Below, one piece after another: positions 54,828 through 64,000 of a stretch of DNA of 64,000 nt. The notes under the pieces are model-generated. The model did not search any database and was not told where the DNA came from. It saw only the letters and a program-made list of their open reading frames with translations. Position numbers and translations under genes: made by a program. This DNA is from Prosthecodimorpha hirschii (GTDB lineage Bacteria > Pseudomonadota > Alphaproteobacteria > Rhizobiales > Ancalomicrobiaceae), in assembly GCF_001305515.1 (NCBI RefSeq), contig NZ_LJYW01000001.1:3768960-3832959 (forward strand), in the 5' to 3' direction. Positions within the stretch are counted from its first letter, which is position 1. Each line of letters starts with the position of its first letter.

Positions 54828-56701
54828 GAGGCCGCGGATTTCGCCGCTTCGGCGCGCGCGGTGTCGGGCTTGGGGACGTCGGCCTTCGGGGCGTCCGGCT
54901 TGCCGGTCTCGCCGCGCGGCGGCTCGGGCCGCGTTTCGCCGGCCGCCTTGGGCAGGATCACCACCTTGTCGGACGCCACGACGGTCGGCCTGGCCGGCTC
55001 GGCGGCGACAGGGCCGGCCTGAGCGGTCGGGCCGGCCGGCTTGACCGGTTCCGGCTTCGCCTCGATCAGCGCAGGCTCGGGCTTGCGGTCCGGCGCGCCG
55101 GACTTGGCCTTTTCGCGTGCGGGCGCTGCGGACGGGGGCGTCGCAGCGGAGGGCGCGGGGGCCGACGGCGCAGGGCGGGTCGGCTCCGGCGGCAGCAGCT
55201 CGGCGCGGGGCGGCTCCGCGGCGGGCGGCGCCTTCGCCGGCTCGGCTTCCGCGGCCGGCGGCATGTGGGCCGGGCGACCTTGTTCGGGACGGGCCGGATC
55301 GGGACGGAACGAGTCGGCGCGGGTCGGGTCGGGACGCGCCTGTTCGAGCGGCAGCAGGCCGGCGGTGTCGTCGCCGGCCTCGTCCGTCTCGTCGAACGGG
55401 TCGGTCACCGGGCCGCCGAGGAGATCGGCCGGCACCTTCCACTCGAAGGCGTCCAGCCGGCCGGAGACCGGCGAGACCGGGGCCCAGCGCTCGGCGACGA
55501 AACCGTCGGCAATCCAGGACGGATCACGCGGCGCGCGCGCGGCCCGGGCGCGCCAGCCGCGCACCTTGCCGGGGGCGCCGTGCTCGGCTTCCTCGATCTC
55601 GGCCATGATCAGGCAGGCGCGCCGGCTCGGCGCCGGGTGCATGACCGGCTTCAGGGCGGCGCGCGCGGCGGAGACGTTGCGCGCTTCCAATTCGGCGCGG
55701 GCGAGCGCGAAGGCGCATTCGGTGTGATGGGCGCGGACCCGGATCAGATCCTTGATGCGGGCGAGCCGGTCCTGCGCGCTGTCGCCGGGCCGCAGATGCG
55801 CATAGGCGTCGGCGAGTTCCGGATGCGGCTCGTGGCGCCAGGTCGTCTCGACCACGCGCGCGGCCCGCTTGATGTCGCCGGCCCGGGCCATCAGGCGGGC
55901 GGCGACCACGGCCGCCGGCACCAGTTCGGGCGCCAGCCCATGCGCCTCCATGGCGAAGTTGCGGGCGAGATCGGGCTCGCCCATCTCGATTTCCAGGGCG
56001 CGCGCGGTCAGCACCACGGCGCGCAGCCGCTTGGCGCGCGGCTTGTCGACGATTCTGTGGCGGGCGTTGCGGTCGAGGGTCGCCAGCGCGCCGTCCCAGT
56101 CCCGGTCCTGGGACTGGAATTCGAGCAGCGCCTGGCCGGCCCAGCCGACGCGCGGCGCGAGCGTGTTGGCCTCCTCGGCGAAATGGCGCGCGGCGGTCGC
56201 ATCGTTGTAGCGGCCGGCCTCGACATAGAGGCCGCGCAGGCCGAGGAGCCGCGTCTCCGGATCCTCCAGCATGCGCTCGAAGGCCTCGTGGGCGGCGGCA
56301 CGGTCGCCCGACAGCTGGGCCGCCTGGGCTTCCAGGAGCAGCGCCAGCGGCTCGGCGCCGAGCACCCGCCGGGCCTCCTGGGCGAGCCGGCCGGCGGTCG
56401 AGGGATCGCCGGCGCCGACCGCGATCATGCCCTGGCTCAAGGCCCGCCAGCCGCGCTCGCGCTTGCGCCGGGTGAAGAAGGAGCCGACCGCGCCGGGCGT
56501 CCGGACGAGACCGCGCAGCAGGGCGAACACGGCCAGCACCGCGGCCGTGAAGGCCACGATGGCGATCGCCACCACCATGGTGGAGGTCTTCATCTCGACC
56601 CCCTGCCAGACGAGCGTCAGTTCGCCCGGATGGTCGGCGAGCCAGGAGAAGCCGAAGGCGAGCGCCAGGAGGACGGCGAAGAAGACGAGGACGCGGATCA
56701 T
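54725..56701 (-). CDS. HemY N-terminal / TPR membrane protein
   Basis: 658 residues. Two N-terminal membrane helices with the HemY_N pattern (VLVFFAVLLALAFGFSWLADHPGELTLVWQGVEMKTS, then VVAIAIVAFTAAVLAVFALLRGL) precede a TPR-like helical domain to about residue 400 and a long, disordered Pro/Ala/Glu-rich tail of about 240 residues. Named after enterobacterial hemY (not the protoporphyrinogen oxidase); no enzymatic activity is expected. Transcribed after hemC, hemD and the mitofilin-like gene, with a 10-base gap. The disordered tail overlaps the convergent DTW gene. Confidence 0.88.
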   Translation of the reverse strand: MIRVLVFFAVLLALAFGFSWLADHPGELTLVWQGVEMKTSTMVVAIAIVAFTAAVLAVFALLRGLVRTPGAVGSFFTRRKRERGWRALSQGMIAVGAGDPSTAGRLAQEARRVLGAEPLALLLEAQAAQLSGDRAAAHEAFERMLEDPETRLLGLRGLYVEAGRYNDATAARHFAEEANTLAPRVGWAGQALLEFQSQDRDWDGALATLDRNARHRIVDKPRAKRLRAVVLTARALEIEMGEPDLARNFAMEAHGLAPELVPAAVVAARLMARAGDIKRAARVVETTWRHEPHPELADAYAHLRPGDSAQDRLARIKDLIRVRAHHTECAFALARAELEARNVSAARAALKPVMHPAPSRRACLIMAEIEEAEHGAPGKVRGWRARAARAPRDPSWIADGFVAERWAPVSPVSGRLDAFEWKVPADLLGGPVTDPFDETDEAGDDTAGLLPLEQARPDPTRADSFRPDPARPEQGRPAHMPPAAEAEPAKAPPAAEPPRAELLPPEPTRPAPSAPAPSAATPPSAAPAREKAKSGAPDRKPEPALIEAKPEPVKPAGPTAQAGPVAAEPARPTVVASDKVVILPKAAGETRPEPPRGETGKPDAPKADVPKPDTARAEAAKSAASYVFAPPPDDPGPDAGAADGAEAGEPGRRFRLFS

Positions 56702-56711
56702 CGCGGGGTTC

Positions 56712-58784
56712 TCACTGGCCGGGCTGCACGAGCTTGGAGAGGACCGAGGCGGTCGAGGCGGCAAGCGCCTTGTCGACGGCGACGCGCGCTTCGAGCCCGG
56801 CCGCCCAGTCGGCCGAGGCCTTGCGGCCGGCTTCGGGCAGGGCGCGCCATTCGGCGAGCGCCCCGGCCAGATCGCGCGCCTTGAGCCGGTCTTCGAGACG
56901 GGCGACGCGGGCTTCCGGCCCGTCGCCGCCGACCTCGCCGACCTTGCGGATCGAAACGGCCTGACCGGCATTGGCGAGGAGCTTGTCCATCAGGCCGCCG
57001 GCTTCCGCCGGAGCGGTCGCCTGCAGGATGCGCTTGGCGACGGCGCCGTAGCGGTCGACCAGGAGCGCGCTGGTCGGCACGCCGGTCGCGGCGAGCGGCT
57101 CCAGGACGGCGAGGTCGACCGCGCCGCGCGCCAGCGTCCGGGCGGTGGCGAGTTCGGTCGCGAAGGGGCGGCCGTCGTCGACGGCGGCGCGCAAGGCGCC
57201 GAGCGACAAGGCCAGCACCGCGTCGGTGCGGGCATCGGCGCCGCGCCGGGCGAAGCTCTCGATCTCGCCGATCCGGTCGCTGAAGCCGTTGAAGCGGGCC
57301 TCGACGGCGGCGGTCCGGGCCGCCGCGGCGTCCAGGCCCTTGCCGATCTGGCCGAGGCGGCCGTCGAGATCGCCGGTGCGCCGCTCGGCCTCCGTCGACC
57401 GCGCCGTCAAGGCCTCGACCTGGCGGCGGGCCTCGCCGAGCCCCGTGCCGTTCGCCTCGACCGCCTTGCCGAGATCGGCGAGCCGGGCCATGTCGGCCGA
57501 GATCGTCTCGATGCGCCGGCGGGTTTCCTCGAAACCGGCGACGCGGGCGAACAGCACGTCGACGGTCTTCCTCAGATCCTCGTAGCCGGTCAGCCGCTTG
57601 GCCGTGTCGCCGGCCGCCGTCTCGAGCGCTTCGAGCCGGCGCGCCGACTGGCCGAGCGTCTCGGCGAGGCCGGACAGCTTGGCGTCCAGCGCCGTGTCTC
57701 CGGCCGCGACCTTGTCGCCCAGGCTGCGGATTTCGGCCGTCAGCTTCTCGGCCGCGGCCCGTTCGCCGGCATCGAGCCGCGCGGTCAGCGCCTCGGTGCG
57801 GCCGGCGACGCCCTTGATCTCGGCGGCAAGCGCCTGGCGTTGCGCCGCCAAGGCCTGCTCGAAGCCGCCGCGAGCGACGGCGATATCGGCCAGGAACTTG
57901 CGTTCGAGCTCGTCCAGCCGGGCCGGATCGGCGGCCGGTGCGGTGCCGGACGCGACCGGGGCCCCGGACGAGGCCCCCGGGGAAGCGCCCGACGGGGCCG
58001 CGCTGCGCAGGCCTTGCAGGTCCTTCTGCAGCGCCTCGATCTGCTTGCCGCGGTCGGCGGCAACCTGTTCGAGCGCGGCGAGCCGCCGCGCGAGATCGGC
58101 CGGGACGGCGGCGCCTGAGGCCGACGGAGTTGGCGCGGCCAGCCGCTTTTCGGCCTCGGAAAGACGCGATTCGAAGCCGGCCACGCGGGCGCGGTCGAGG
58201 CTCGCGGCGGGAGAATTGTCCGGCCAGCTGCCGCCGACCGCCAGGAGGAGCGAGCCGCCGATGCCGATCAGGCCGCCGACCGCCGCCGCGGCGGCAAGGC
58301 GCAGGTCGAAGCCGGACCCGGCCGGACCCGGCACGGGACCGCCGGACGCAGCGGGAGCGGGATCCGGACCGACCTCCGGGGCTTCGGGGAGCGGATCTAC
58401 GGGGCGGGGCGTGCTGGATGACATCGGACGTCCATGCTCTGCGACCGGTCCGTCCGACGCGGCGGAGACCGGGATGGGATCGGAAGGTCCGCCGGGCGGG
58501 CTGCCCGCCAAGCCGGCTGGGGCTGGCGGCGCTGCGGCGACCGAATCGGCGGGAGCTGTCGCGGGGCCGTCCGGTCCGGTTCCGTCGGCCGGCGGCGGCG
58601 ACCCTGCGGAGGCCGAAGGGATGGGGTGATCCGGGCCGGCATGGGCGACGGATGCCGCTGCCGATATCGGCATCGGTGCGGGCTGCTCGCCGGACGGCGC
58701 CGCCATGCCCGGTTCCGAGCCGCCGTTGCGACCGCGGGCCTGTCCGTCGGGTCGACCGGAGCGGGTCTTGCCGTCCCTTGCCAT
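56712..58784 (-). CDS. Mitofilin/Mic60-like membrane protein (COG4223)
   Basis: 690 residues. A disordered Pro/Gly/Ala-rich cytoplasmic N-terminus (about 1-165) is followed by one membrane helix (LAAAAAVGGLIGIGGSLLLAV), a very long coiled coil (about 200-500, with many LE, LD and AR repeats) and a C-terminal mitofilin signature region (ALSLGALRAAVDDGRPFATELATAR to the end). This is the topology of alphaproteobacterial Mic60, the ancestor of the mitochondrial cristae protein, known to lie next to hemD/hemY. It probably shapes the inner membrane. Confidence 0.88.
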   Translation of the reverse strand: MARDGKTRSGRPDGQARGRNGGSEPGMAAPSGEQPAPMPISAAASVAHAGPDHPIPSASAGSPPPADGTGPDGPATAPADSVAAAPPAPAGLAGSPPGGPSDPIPVSAASDGPVAEHGRPMSSSTPRPVDPLPEAPEVGPDPAPAASGGPVPGPAGSGFDLRLAAAAAVGGLIGIGGSLLLAVGGSWPDNSPAASLDRARVAGFESRLSEAEKRLAAPTPSASGAAVPADLARRLAALEQVAADRGKQIEALQKDLQGLRSAAPSGASPGASSGAPVASGTAPAADPARLDELERKFLADIAVARGGFEQALAAQRQALAAEIKGVAGRTEALTARLDAGERAAAEKLTAEIRSLGDKVAAGDTALDAKLSGLAETLGQSARRLEALETAAGDTAKRLTGYEDLRKTVDVLFARVAGFEETRRRIETISADMARLADLGKAVEANGTGLGEARRQVEALTARSTEAERRTGDLDGRLGQIGKGLDAAAARTAAVEARFNGFSDRIGEIESFARRGADARTDAVLALSLGALRAAVDDGRPFATELATARTLARGAVDLAVLEPLAATGVPTSALLVDRYGAVAKRILQATAPAEAGGLMDKLLANAGQAVSIRKVGEVGGDGPEARVARLEDRLKARDLAGALAEWRALPEAGRKASADWAAGLEARVAVDKALAASTASVLSKLVQPGQ

Positions 58785-58895
58785 CAGCGTTCCTCCCCGG
58801 CTGCGAACCGCTCTTGGCGATCATGCGATCGCGGCGACCAACCTATCGCGGCGATCGTGGCGAGATCGTGAGGGCCGACCGGCGCCGGTCCCGAC

Positions 58896-59609
58896 TTACG
58901 CCGACAAGGTTTCCAAAATCGCCTCGGCGGTCGGGCGCGGGGCGATCTCGATCCGGCGAAAGCCAAGGCCCTCAAGGGGCTCGGCCGCCGCCGCCGAGAT
59001 GGCATGGACGACAACATGCCCCAGGTCGGGGATCGGTCGCAACTCAGTCAGGCAACTGACTAAGATCTCCGCCGTGCGCCGCGAGTGGATCAAGACGGCA
59101 TCGATCCGCCCCGCGCAGAGTTCGGCCGCCGCCGCTTCCGGCAGCCGGGCGGCGGCTTCGGCCCGGTAGACTTCGACCAGGTCGACCGCGAAGCCGGCCG
59201 CGCGCAGCCAGCCGTCCAGATCGCCGGATCGGTCCCGTCCGGCGGCATAGAGGATGGCTCCGGCTTCGGGGTTCAGGCTGGCGGCGATCAGGGCGGCGAG
59301 ATCGGCGGCATTGCCGGCGGCCGAGCGGACATCCGTGCCGCCGAGCCGGGCGGCGGCCGTCGCGGTCGCGTCGCCGACGCAGAAGATCGGCCGTCCGGCC
59401 AGCATCGGCCAGTCCGGCCGCGCCGCGAGCGCTTCGAGCGCCCGGGCGCTGGTCACCGCGAGGGCGGCGAGGCCGTCGGGCCGGATCGCCGCGTTGGGGG
59501 CGAGGACGATCGCGAGGAGCGGGGCGACGATCGCCTCATGGCCGCGCCGCAGGAGGGCCGCGGCCGTCTTCTGCGCCTCCGGTTCGGGACGGACGACCAG
59601 AACCCGCAT
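58896..59609 (-). CDS. hemD: Uroporphyrinogen-III synthase
   Basis: 237 residues. HemD sequences are weakly conserved, but MRVLVVRPEPEAQKTAAALLRRGHEAIVAPLLAI at the start, LAVTSARALEAL, FCVGDATATAAARLG and ILVHS-type region VLIHSRRTAEILVS fit the two-domain HemD fold. It closes and inverts ring D of hydroxymethylbilane. It starts 14 bases after hemC, in the usual hemC-hemD order. Confidence 0.9.
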   Translation of the reverse strand: MRVLVVRPEPEAQKTAAALLRRGHEAIVAPLLAIVLAPNAAIRPDGLAALAVTSARALEALAARPDWPMLAGRPIFCVGDATATAAARLGGTDVRSAAGNAADLAALIAASLNPEAGAILYAAGRDRSGDLDGWLRAAGFAVDLVEVYRAEAAARLPEAAAAELCAGRIDAVLIHSRRTAEILVSCLTELRPIPDLGHVVVHAISAAAAEPLEGLGFRRIEIAPRPTAEAILETLSA

Positions 59610-59623
59610 CGCGCTCGCCCCTC

Positions 59624-60544
59624 TCAGCCGAAGAAGTCCGGCCCCCCGACCGCCTTCAGGGCCTGTCCGGCCTCGGCGCCGATGCGCGCGGCGTCGGCGA
59701 CGGCGCCCTGGCGCGCGATGGTGTGGGCTTCGCTGCCGTCGGTCTTCAGGATCAGCCCGTCGAAGCGCAAGCCGTCCCCATCGATCCGGGCGAGGCCGGC
59801 GATCGGCGTGCGGCACGATCCGTCCAGGGCGGCCAGGAAGGCGCGCTCGGCCGCCAGGCAGATGCCGGTCTGCGGGTCGTGCAGATGGGCGACCAGGGCA
59901 TCGGTCGCCGCGTCGCCGACCCGGCTTTCGATGCAGATCGCGCCCTGGCCGACGGCGGGCAGGAAATCGTCGGTCTCGATCACCTGGCTGACGACATGGC
60001 CGAGCCCGAGCCGCTTCAGCCCGGCATGGGCCAGCAGCGTCGCGTCGGCGACGCCGGACTGCAGCTTGGTCAGCCGGGTCTGCACGTTGCCGCGGAATTC
60101 CACCACCTTCAGGTCGGGCCGGAGCCGCATGACCATGGCGCGGCGGCGCAGCGACGAGGTCCCGACCACCGCACCGGCCGGCATCTCGGCGAGGCTGTGA
60201 TAGACCGGCGACACGAAGGCGTCGCGCACGTCCTCGCGCGGCAGGAAGGCGGTGATCGCCAGCCCGTCCGGGAGCAGGGTCGGCATGTCCTTCGAGGAGT
60301 GCACGGCGAGGTCGATCGACCCGTCGAGCAGCGCCTCCTCGATCTCCTTGGTGAACAATCCCTTGCCGCCGGCCTCCGACAGCGGCCGGTCGAGGATGCG
60401 GTCGCCGGACGTCTTGATGACGACGATCTCGAAGGCGCTTTCTGGTGCCCCGGTCGCCGCCATCAGGCGTGCGCGCGTCTCGTAGGCCTGCGCCAAGGCG
60501 AGTGCGCTGCCGCGCGTCCCGATCCGCCACAGTTTGGATTGCAC
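59624..60544 (-). CDS. hemC: Hydroxymethylbilane synthase (porphobilinogen deaminase)
   Basis: 306 residues from a GTG at 60544, giving VQSKLWRIGTRGSALALAQ, the normal family start; an ATG at 60607 is the alternative. Motifs: HSSKDMPTLLPDGL, VGTSSLRRRAM, FRGNVQTRLTKL, LPAVGQGAICIE, and the dipyrromethane cofactor Cys in LDGSCRTPIAG. It polymerises four porphobilinogens for haem synthesis. First gene of the hem cluster, divergent from tsaD across 263 bases. Confidence 0.97.
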   Translation of the reverse strand: MQSKLWRIGTRGSALALAQAYETRARLMAATGAPESAFEIVVIKTSGDRILDRPLSEAGGKGLFTKEIEEALLDGSIDLAVHSSKDMPTLLPDGLAITAFLPREDVRDAFVSPVYHSLAEMPAGAVVGTSSLRRRAMVMRLRPDLKVVEFRGNVQTRLTKLQSGVADATLLAHAGLKRLGLGHVVSQVIETDDFLPAVGQGAICIESRVGDAATDALVAHLHDPQTGICLAAERAFLAALDGSCRTPIAGLARIDGDGLRFDGLILKTDGSEAHTIARQGAVADAARIGAEAGQALKAVGGPDFFG

Positions 60545-60807
60545 GTGAAGACCACCGTCTGTTAAAGCCGGGCGCGCCGCCCTCTGGATCGCCTGATGCC
60601 GGTCCATAATGCGGACGCTAGAACCGGCCTCGGGCAAGCCCCATATCGAGACTTGTCTTTAGCCGAAGGCGGCCGCACGCGCCATCCGGCGTTCATCCGA
60701 AAACCGGCTGGACGGCGCACTCCGAAACCGCGCCGGCAGGGTCCGGCACCGTCCTGCGCCTGACGGCGTCCACCGCCGCACGAGGCCAACCGGGTCCCCT
60801 GATCGCC

Positions 60808-61884
60808 ATGTTGATTCTCGGAATCGAGACGAGTTGCGACGAGACGGCCGCCGCCGTGGTCGCCCGCGACGCGGACGGACGCGGGCGCATCCTGTCGAAC
60901 GTGGTCCATTCCCAGCTCGAGGACCACGCGCGGTTCGGCGGCGTCGTGCCCGAAATCGCCGCCCGCGCGCATGTCGAAGCTCTCGACGGGATCGTCGCGC
61001 GCGCGCTCGCCGAGGCCGGCATCGGCTTCGCGGATCTCGACGGCGTTGCGGCGACCGCCGGCCCGGGCCTGATCGGCGGGGTCCTGGTCGGGCTGATGAG
61101 CGCCAAAGGCATCGCCCTGGTGCATGGCCTGCCGCTCGTCGCCGTCAACCACCTGGAAGGCCATGCGCTGACCGCACGGCTGACCGACGGTGTCGAATTT
61201 CCCTACCTGCTGCTGCTGGTCTCCGGCGGCCATACCCAGTTCGTCGCCGTCGAGGGGCTCGGCCGCTACCGCCGGCTCGGCACCACCATCGACGACGCCC
61301 TCGGCGAGGCCTTCGACAAGACCGCCAAGCTGCTCGGCCTCGCCTATCCGGGCGGGCCGGCGGTCGAACGGGCGGCGCGCGCGGGCGACGCCAACCGCTT
61401 CGCCCTGCCGCGGCCGCTGCTCGGCCGGGACAGCCTGGACTTCTCGCTGTCGGGCCTGAAGACCGCGGTCCGCCAGGCGGCGCAGGCCGCCGCGCCGCTC
61501 ACCGACCGGGATGTCGCCGATGTCGCCGCCGCCTTCCAGGCGACCGTCGCCGAGATCGTCGCCATCAAGGCCCGCCGGGCGCTGGCCGTCTTCACGAAGC
61601 AGACCGGCGTGACCGCGCCCGTCCTGGTCGTCGCCGGCGGGGTCGCCGCCAATCAGGCGATCGGAACCGCGCTGCGGGCGGCGGCCGCGGCGGTCGGCGC
61701 GCGCCTCGTGGTGCCGCCCGCCGGGCTCTGCACCGACAACGGCGCCATGATCGCCTGGGCCGGTGCGGAGCGGCTGGCGGCTGGCCTCGTCGACGGGCTC
61801 GATGCCCCGGCGCGGGCGCGCTGGCCGCTCGATGCCGATGCCGTGCCGAAGCTCGGCTCCGGCCAGCACGGAGCCAAGGCATGA
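60808..61884 (+). CDS. tsaD: tRNA N6-adenosine threonylcarbamoyltransferase
   Basis: 358 residues. ASKHA fold with metal-binding motif [10 protein letters not shown] (normally HxxxH), [39 protein letters not shown] and the C-terminal [11 protein letters not shown] and [11 protein letters not shown]. It makes t6A37 in tRNAs with the TsaBCE partners. The ATG start and length fit the family. gpsA overlaps the 3' end by ATGA, the usual alphaproteobacterial pair. Confidence 0.97.
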   Translation: MLILGIETSCDETAAAVVARDADGRGRILSNVVHSQLEDHARFGGVVPEIAARAHVEALDGIVARALAEAGIGFADLDGVAATAGPGLIGGVLVGLMSAKGIALVHGLPLVAVNHLEGHALTARLTDGVEFPYLLLLVSGGHTQFVAVEGLGRYRRLGTTIDDALGEAFDKTAKLLGLAYPGGPAVERAARAGDANRFALPRPLLGRDSLDFSLSGLKTAVRQAAQAAAPLTDRDVADVAAAFQATVAEIVAIKARRALAVFTKQTGVTAPVLVVAGGVAANQAIGTALRAAAAAVGARLVVPPAGLCTDNGAMIAWAGAERLAAGLVDGLDAPARARWPLDADAVPKLGSGQHGAKA

Positions 61885-62879
61885 GCGGGATCAGGGTCGG
61901 GGTGTTCGGTGGCGGCGCCTGGGGGACCGCGCTGGCGCTGGTGGCGGCACGGGCGGGCCGGACCGTCACCCTCTGGGCGCGCGACCGGGCCGTGGCCGCG
62001 GAGGTCGGCTCCCTCGGCACCAATTCCAAGTTCCTGCCCGGCATCCGGCTCGAACCGCGCTTCACCGCGACCGGCGATCTGGCCGAGGCGGCGGCGGCCG
62101 ACATCGTGATCGCCGCGGTGCCCGCGCAGGCGACCCGCGGCCTGTTGCGCGACCTCGCCGCCCATGTCCGGCCGGGCGTGCCGGTCCTGGTCGCCGCCAA
62201 GGGGATCGAGCGCGGCACGGACGCGCTGATGACCGAGATCGTCGCGGCGGAACTGCCGGGCCGGCCGGCCGCGGTGCTGTCCGGGCCGAGCTTTGCCGAC
62301 GACGTGGCGCGCGGCCTGCCGACGGCGCTGACCGTCGCGGCGGCGGATGGCGCGCTTGCCGAGCGGCTGTCGGCCGCGCTGGTCTCGCCGAGCTTCCGGC
62401 CCTATGCGGCGACCGACGTGGTCGGCGTGCAGATCGGCGGCGCGCTCAAGAACGTCATCGCCATCGCGTCCGGCATCGTGGTCGGCCGCGGCCTCGGCGC
62501 CAGCGCGCAGGCCGCGCTCACCGCGCGCGGCTTCGCCGAACTCGGCCGCCTCGCCCGCGCGCTCGGCGCCGAGCCGGAGACGCTGATGGGCCTGTCCGGC
62601 CTCGGCGACCTGGTCCTGTCGGCGACCTCCCGGCAGTCGCGCAACTTCTCGCTCGGCATCGGCATCGGCGAGGGGCGCTCGGTCGCGGACCTGACCGGCA
62701 CCGGCGCCAAGCTGGCCGAGGGCGCCTTCACGGCGTCGGTCGCGCTCGATCTGGCCGAGCGCCATGGGGTCGACCTGCCGATCACCGGTGCGGTGGCGGC
62801 GGTGCTGGCCGGCCGGCTGTCGGTCGATGCCGCCGTCGAGGGTTTGATGACGCGGCCGCTCCGGCGCGAGGGCACCTGA
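61881..62879 (+). CDS. gpsA: Glycerol-3-phosphate dehydrogenase (NAD(P)+)
   Basis: 332 residues. Rossmann [77 protein letters not shown] with catalytic Lys, and [20 protein letters not shown] are all present. It makes sn-glycerol-3-phosphate from dihydroxyacetone phosphate for phospholipid synthesis. Start overlaps tsaD. A 178-base spacer with GC-rich inverted repeats (GTCCGG units) precedes the YciI gene. Confidence 0.97.
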   Translation: MSGIRVGVFGGGAWGTALALVAARAGRTVTLWARDRAVAAEVGSLGTNSKFLPGIRLEPRFTATGDLAEAAAADIVIAAVPAQATRGLLRDLAAHVRPGVPVLVAAKGIERGTDALMTEIVAAELPGRPAAVLSGPSFADDVARGLPTALTVAAADGALAERLSAALVSPSFRPYAATDVVGVQIGGALKNVIAIASGIVVGRGLGASAQAALTARGFAELGRLARALGAEPETLMGLSGLGDLVLSATSRQSRNFSLGIGIGEGRSVADLTGTGAKLAEGAFTASVALDLAERHGVDLPITGAVAAVLAGRLSVDAAVEGLMTRPLRREGT

Positions 62880-63057
62880 ATCGCCCGGCCGGAAGCGTCC
62901 AGCCGGAGCCGTCCGGCTGAGGCCGCCCGGCCCAAGCCGTCCGGTCCGGTGCCGGACGGACGGGCGCTTTCCCGCCTTCTTTGCGACGGGACGATTCCGT
63001 TTGCGGGCGACTGGCCTTATGGTCGCTCGCCGAAACCCGATCGGAGATCGTTGATCC

Positions 63058-63348
63058 ATGCTGTTTCTCGCCATCTGCCGCGACAAGCCCGGCCACCTGC
63101 AGCTCCGCCTCGATACCCGCGACACCCATGTCGCCTGGCTGAAAGGCCTCGGCGCGACGCTGAAGCTGGCCGGTCCGTTCCTGGACGATGCCGCCGAGAC
63201 CATGTCGGGCTCGCTCGTGGTCGTCGAAGCCGCCGACCTCGGCGCCGCCAAGGCGCTGTTCGCCGAAGACCCCTACGCCAAGGCCGGCCTGTTCGAGAGC
63301 GTCGAGGTCAAGCCCTGGCGCTGGACCTTCGGCAATCCGGCGGCGTGA
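63058..63348 (+). CDS. YciI-like protein
   Basis: 96 residues: MLFLAICRDKPGHLQLRLDTRDTHVAWLKGLG followed by LAGPFLDDAAETMSGSLVVVEAADLGAAKALFAEDPYAKAGLFESVEVKPWRW, the dimeric alpha-beta ferredoxin fold of YciI with a conserved His-Asp pair. Function unknown. Regularly found between gpsA and an EVE-domain gene in Hyphomicrobiales; here seven bases before that gene. Confidence 0.93.
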   Translation: MLFLAICRDKPGHLQLRLDTRDTHVAWLKGLGATLKLAGPFLDDAAETMSGSLVVVEAADLGAAKALFAEDPYAKAGLFESVEVKPWRWTFGNPAA

Positions 63349-63355
63349 GGGCGCG

Positions 63356-63772
63356 ATGGCGCATTGGCTCTACAAGTCCGAGCCCGGCGTCTGGTCCTGG
63401 GACGACCAGGTCGCGGCCGGGCCGGCGGGCACCTTCTGGGACGGGGTGCGCAACCATCTCGCCAACAACCACATGAAGGCGATGCAGGTCGGCGACCGCG
63501 GCTTTTTCTACCATTCCAACGACGGCAAGGCCGTGGTCGGCGTGGTCGAGGTGGTCAAGCCCTGGGCGCCCGACCCCAAGGACGAGGCCGGCCGGTTCGG
63601 CGCCGTCACCCTGAAGGCGGTCGCGCCCCTGAAGGTTCCGGTCGAACTGGCCGCGATCAAGACCGATCCGCGCCTCGCCGAGATGGTGCTGGTCAAGAAT
63701 TCCCGCCTGTCCGTGCAGCCGGTCACCGACGCGGAATGGGACGCCATCCTGGAGCGTGGCGGCGGCTCGTGA
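63356..63772 (+). CDS. EVE domain protein
   Basis: 138 residues. HWLYKSEPGVWSWDDQVAAG, WDGVRNHLANNHMKAMQVGDRGFFYHSNDGKAVVGVVEV and LVKNSRLSVQPVTDAEWD are the EVE (PUA-like) pattern of Atu2648-type proteins, thought to bind modified nucleotides. Starts seven bases after yciI and overlaps the next gene by GTGA. Confidence 0.95.
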   Translation: MAHWLYKSEPGVWSWDDQVAAGPAGTFWDGVRNHLANNHMKAMQVGDRGFFYHSNDGKAVVGVVEVVKPWAPDPKDEAGRFGAVTLKAVAPLKVPVELAAIKTDPRLAEMVLVKNSRLSVQPVTDAEWDAILERGGGS

Positions 63773-64000
63773 CCGGCACGCCCGCCGATCCGGACCTGCC
63801 GGCGCTGGTCGCCTTCGTGGCGGCCAACACCCGCCTGCAGGCGCCGCCGCATGTGCCGGAGATCCGGCTCCACCTCGCCGACGAGGCGGTGGAGCTCTGG
63901 CACCGGACCGAGGCGGAGCTCGAGACGATCGGCCTGCCGCCGCCCTACTGGGCCTTTGCCTGGGCGGGCGGGCAGGCGCTCGCGCGCCATGTGCTCGATC
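63769..64000 (+). CDS. SAM-dependent methyltransferase (COG3897-like), cut by window edge
   Basis: Starts at a GTG overlapping the EVE stop; 77 residues are visible before the right edge. LVAFVAANTRLQAPPHVPEIRLHLADEAVELWHRTE and LPPPYWAFAWAGGQALARHVLD match the N-terminus of the nicotinamide N-methyltransferase-like / ETFB lysine methyltransferase family; the WAFAWAGGQALAR segment precedes the SAM-binding glycine motif, which is beyond the window. The target is unknown. Confidence 0.8.
   Translation, partial: MTGTPADPDLPALVAFVAANTRLQAPPHVPEIRLHLADEAVELWHRTEAELETIGLPPPYWAFAWAGGQALARHVLD

Overview
The window is a very GC-rich, densely coded stretch of an alphaproteobacterial chromosome, most likely Hyphomicrobiales (Rhizobiales). 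Evidence: SucC and SucD proteins of rhizobial type, the hemC-hemD-mitofilin-hemY cluster, the ffh-rpsP-rimM-trmD-rplS operon, a DUF1674 (SdhAF4-like) protein, and many four-base ATGA/GTGA/TTGA start-stop overlaps. I saw no rRNA, tRNA, CRISPR array, insertion sequence or phage gene.

Layout. 1-10354: a type II secretion locus split into two divergent arms, gspE-F-G-H (minus, running off the left edge) and gspD, prepilin peptidase, gspK, L, M and a GspC-like protein (plus). 10426-11229: a DUF2189 membrane protein. 11350-26921: a C1/oxalate island with formyl-CoA transferase (frc), a ThDP-dependent oxalyl-CoA decarboxylase-like enzyme, a 44-residue small protein, an OxlT-type transporter, an ADP-forming acyl-CoA ligase, sucC-sucD, a divergent PEP carboxylase and a GntR/FCD regulator; a two-gene membrane unit (19751-20466) interrupts it. 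27050-34144: housekeeping genes (DUF1674, htpX, rsmB, heparinase-like, purH, a small periplasmic protein). 34291-42210: a catabolic cluster with both aconitase X subunits, a DapA/NAL-family enzyme, its own GntR regulator, a TRAP transporter and an MFS protein, plausibly for a hydroxyproline-type substrate. 42340-53731: ispG, yggT, DUF167, folD, Trm112-like, LON-domain, CnoX-like thioredoxin, an aminoacyl-tRNA editing protein, GT61, and the ffh/ribosomal operon. 54066-64000: DTW protein, hemY-mic60-hemD-hemC, then tsaD, gpsA, YciI, EVE and a truncated methyltransferase.

Main result. A 17-bp dyad TGGYAT-N5-ATRCCA occurs upstream of six genes: frc (one mismatch), the ThDP enzyme, the 44-residue small gene, the OxlT-like transporter, the ADP-forming ligase and, about 27 kb away from the nearest of these, folD. 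This suggests one GntR-controlled regulon joining oxalate/formate exchange, formyl-CoA chemistry, CoA activation and folate C1 transfer. The sucC-sucD-ppc block next to it has the gene order of the serine-cycle set mtkA-mtkB-ppc but keeps succinyl-CoA synthetase-type sequences. The ThDP enzyme lacks the Tyr-Glu pair of classical oxalyl-CoA decarboxylase, so the island may be a variant pathway; this is inference and needs biochemical testing.
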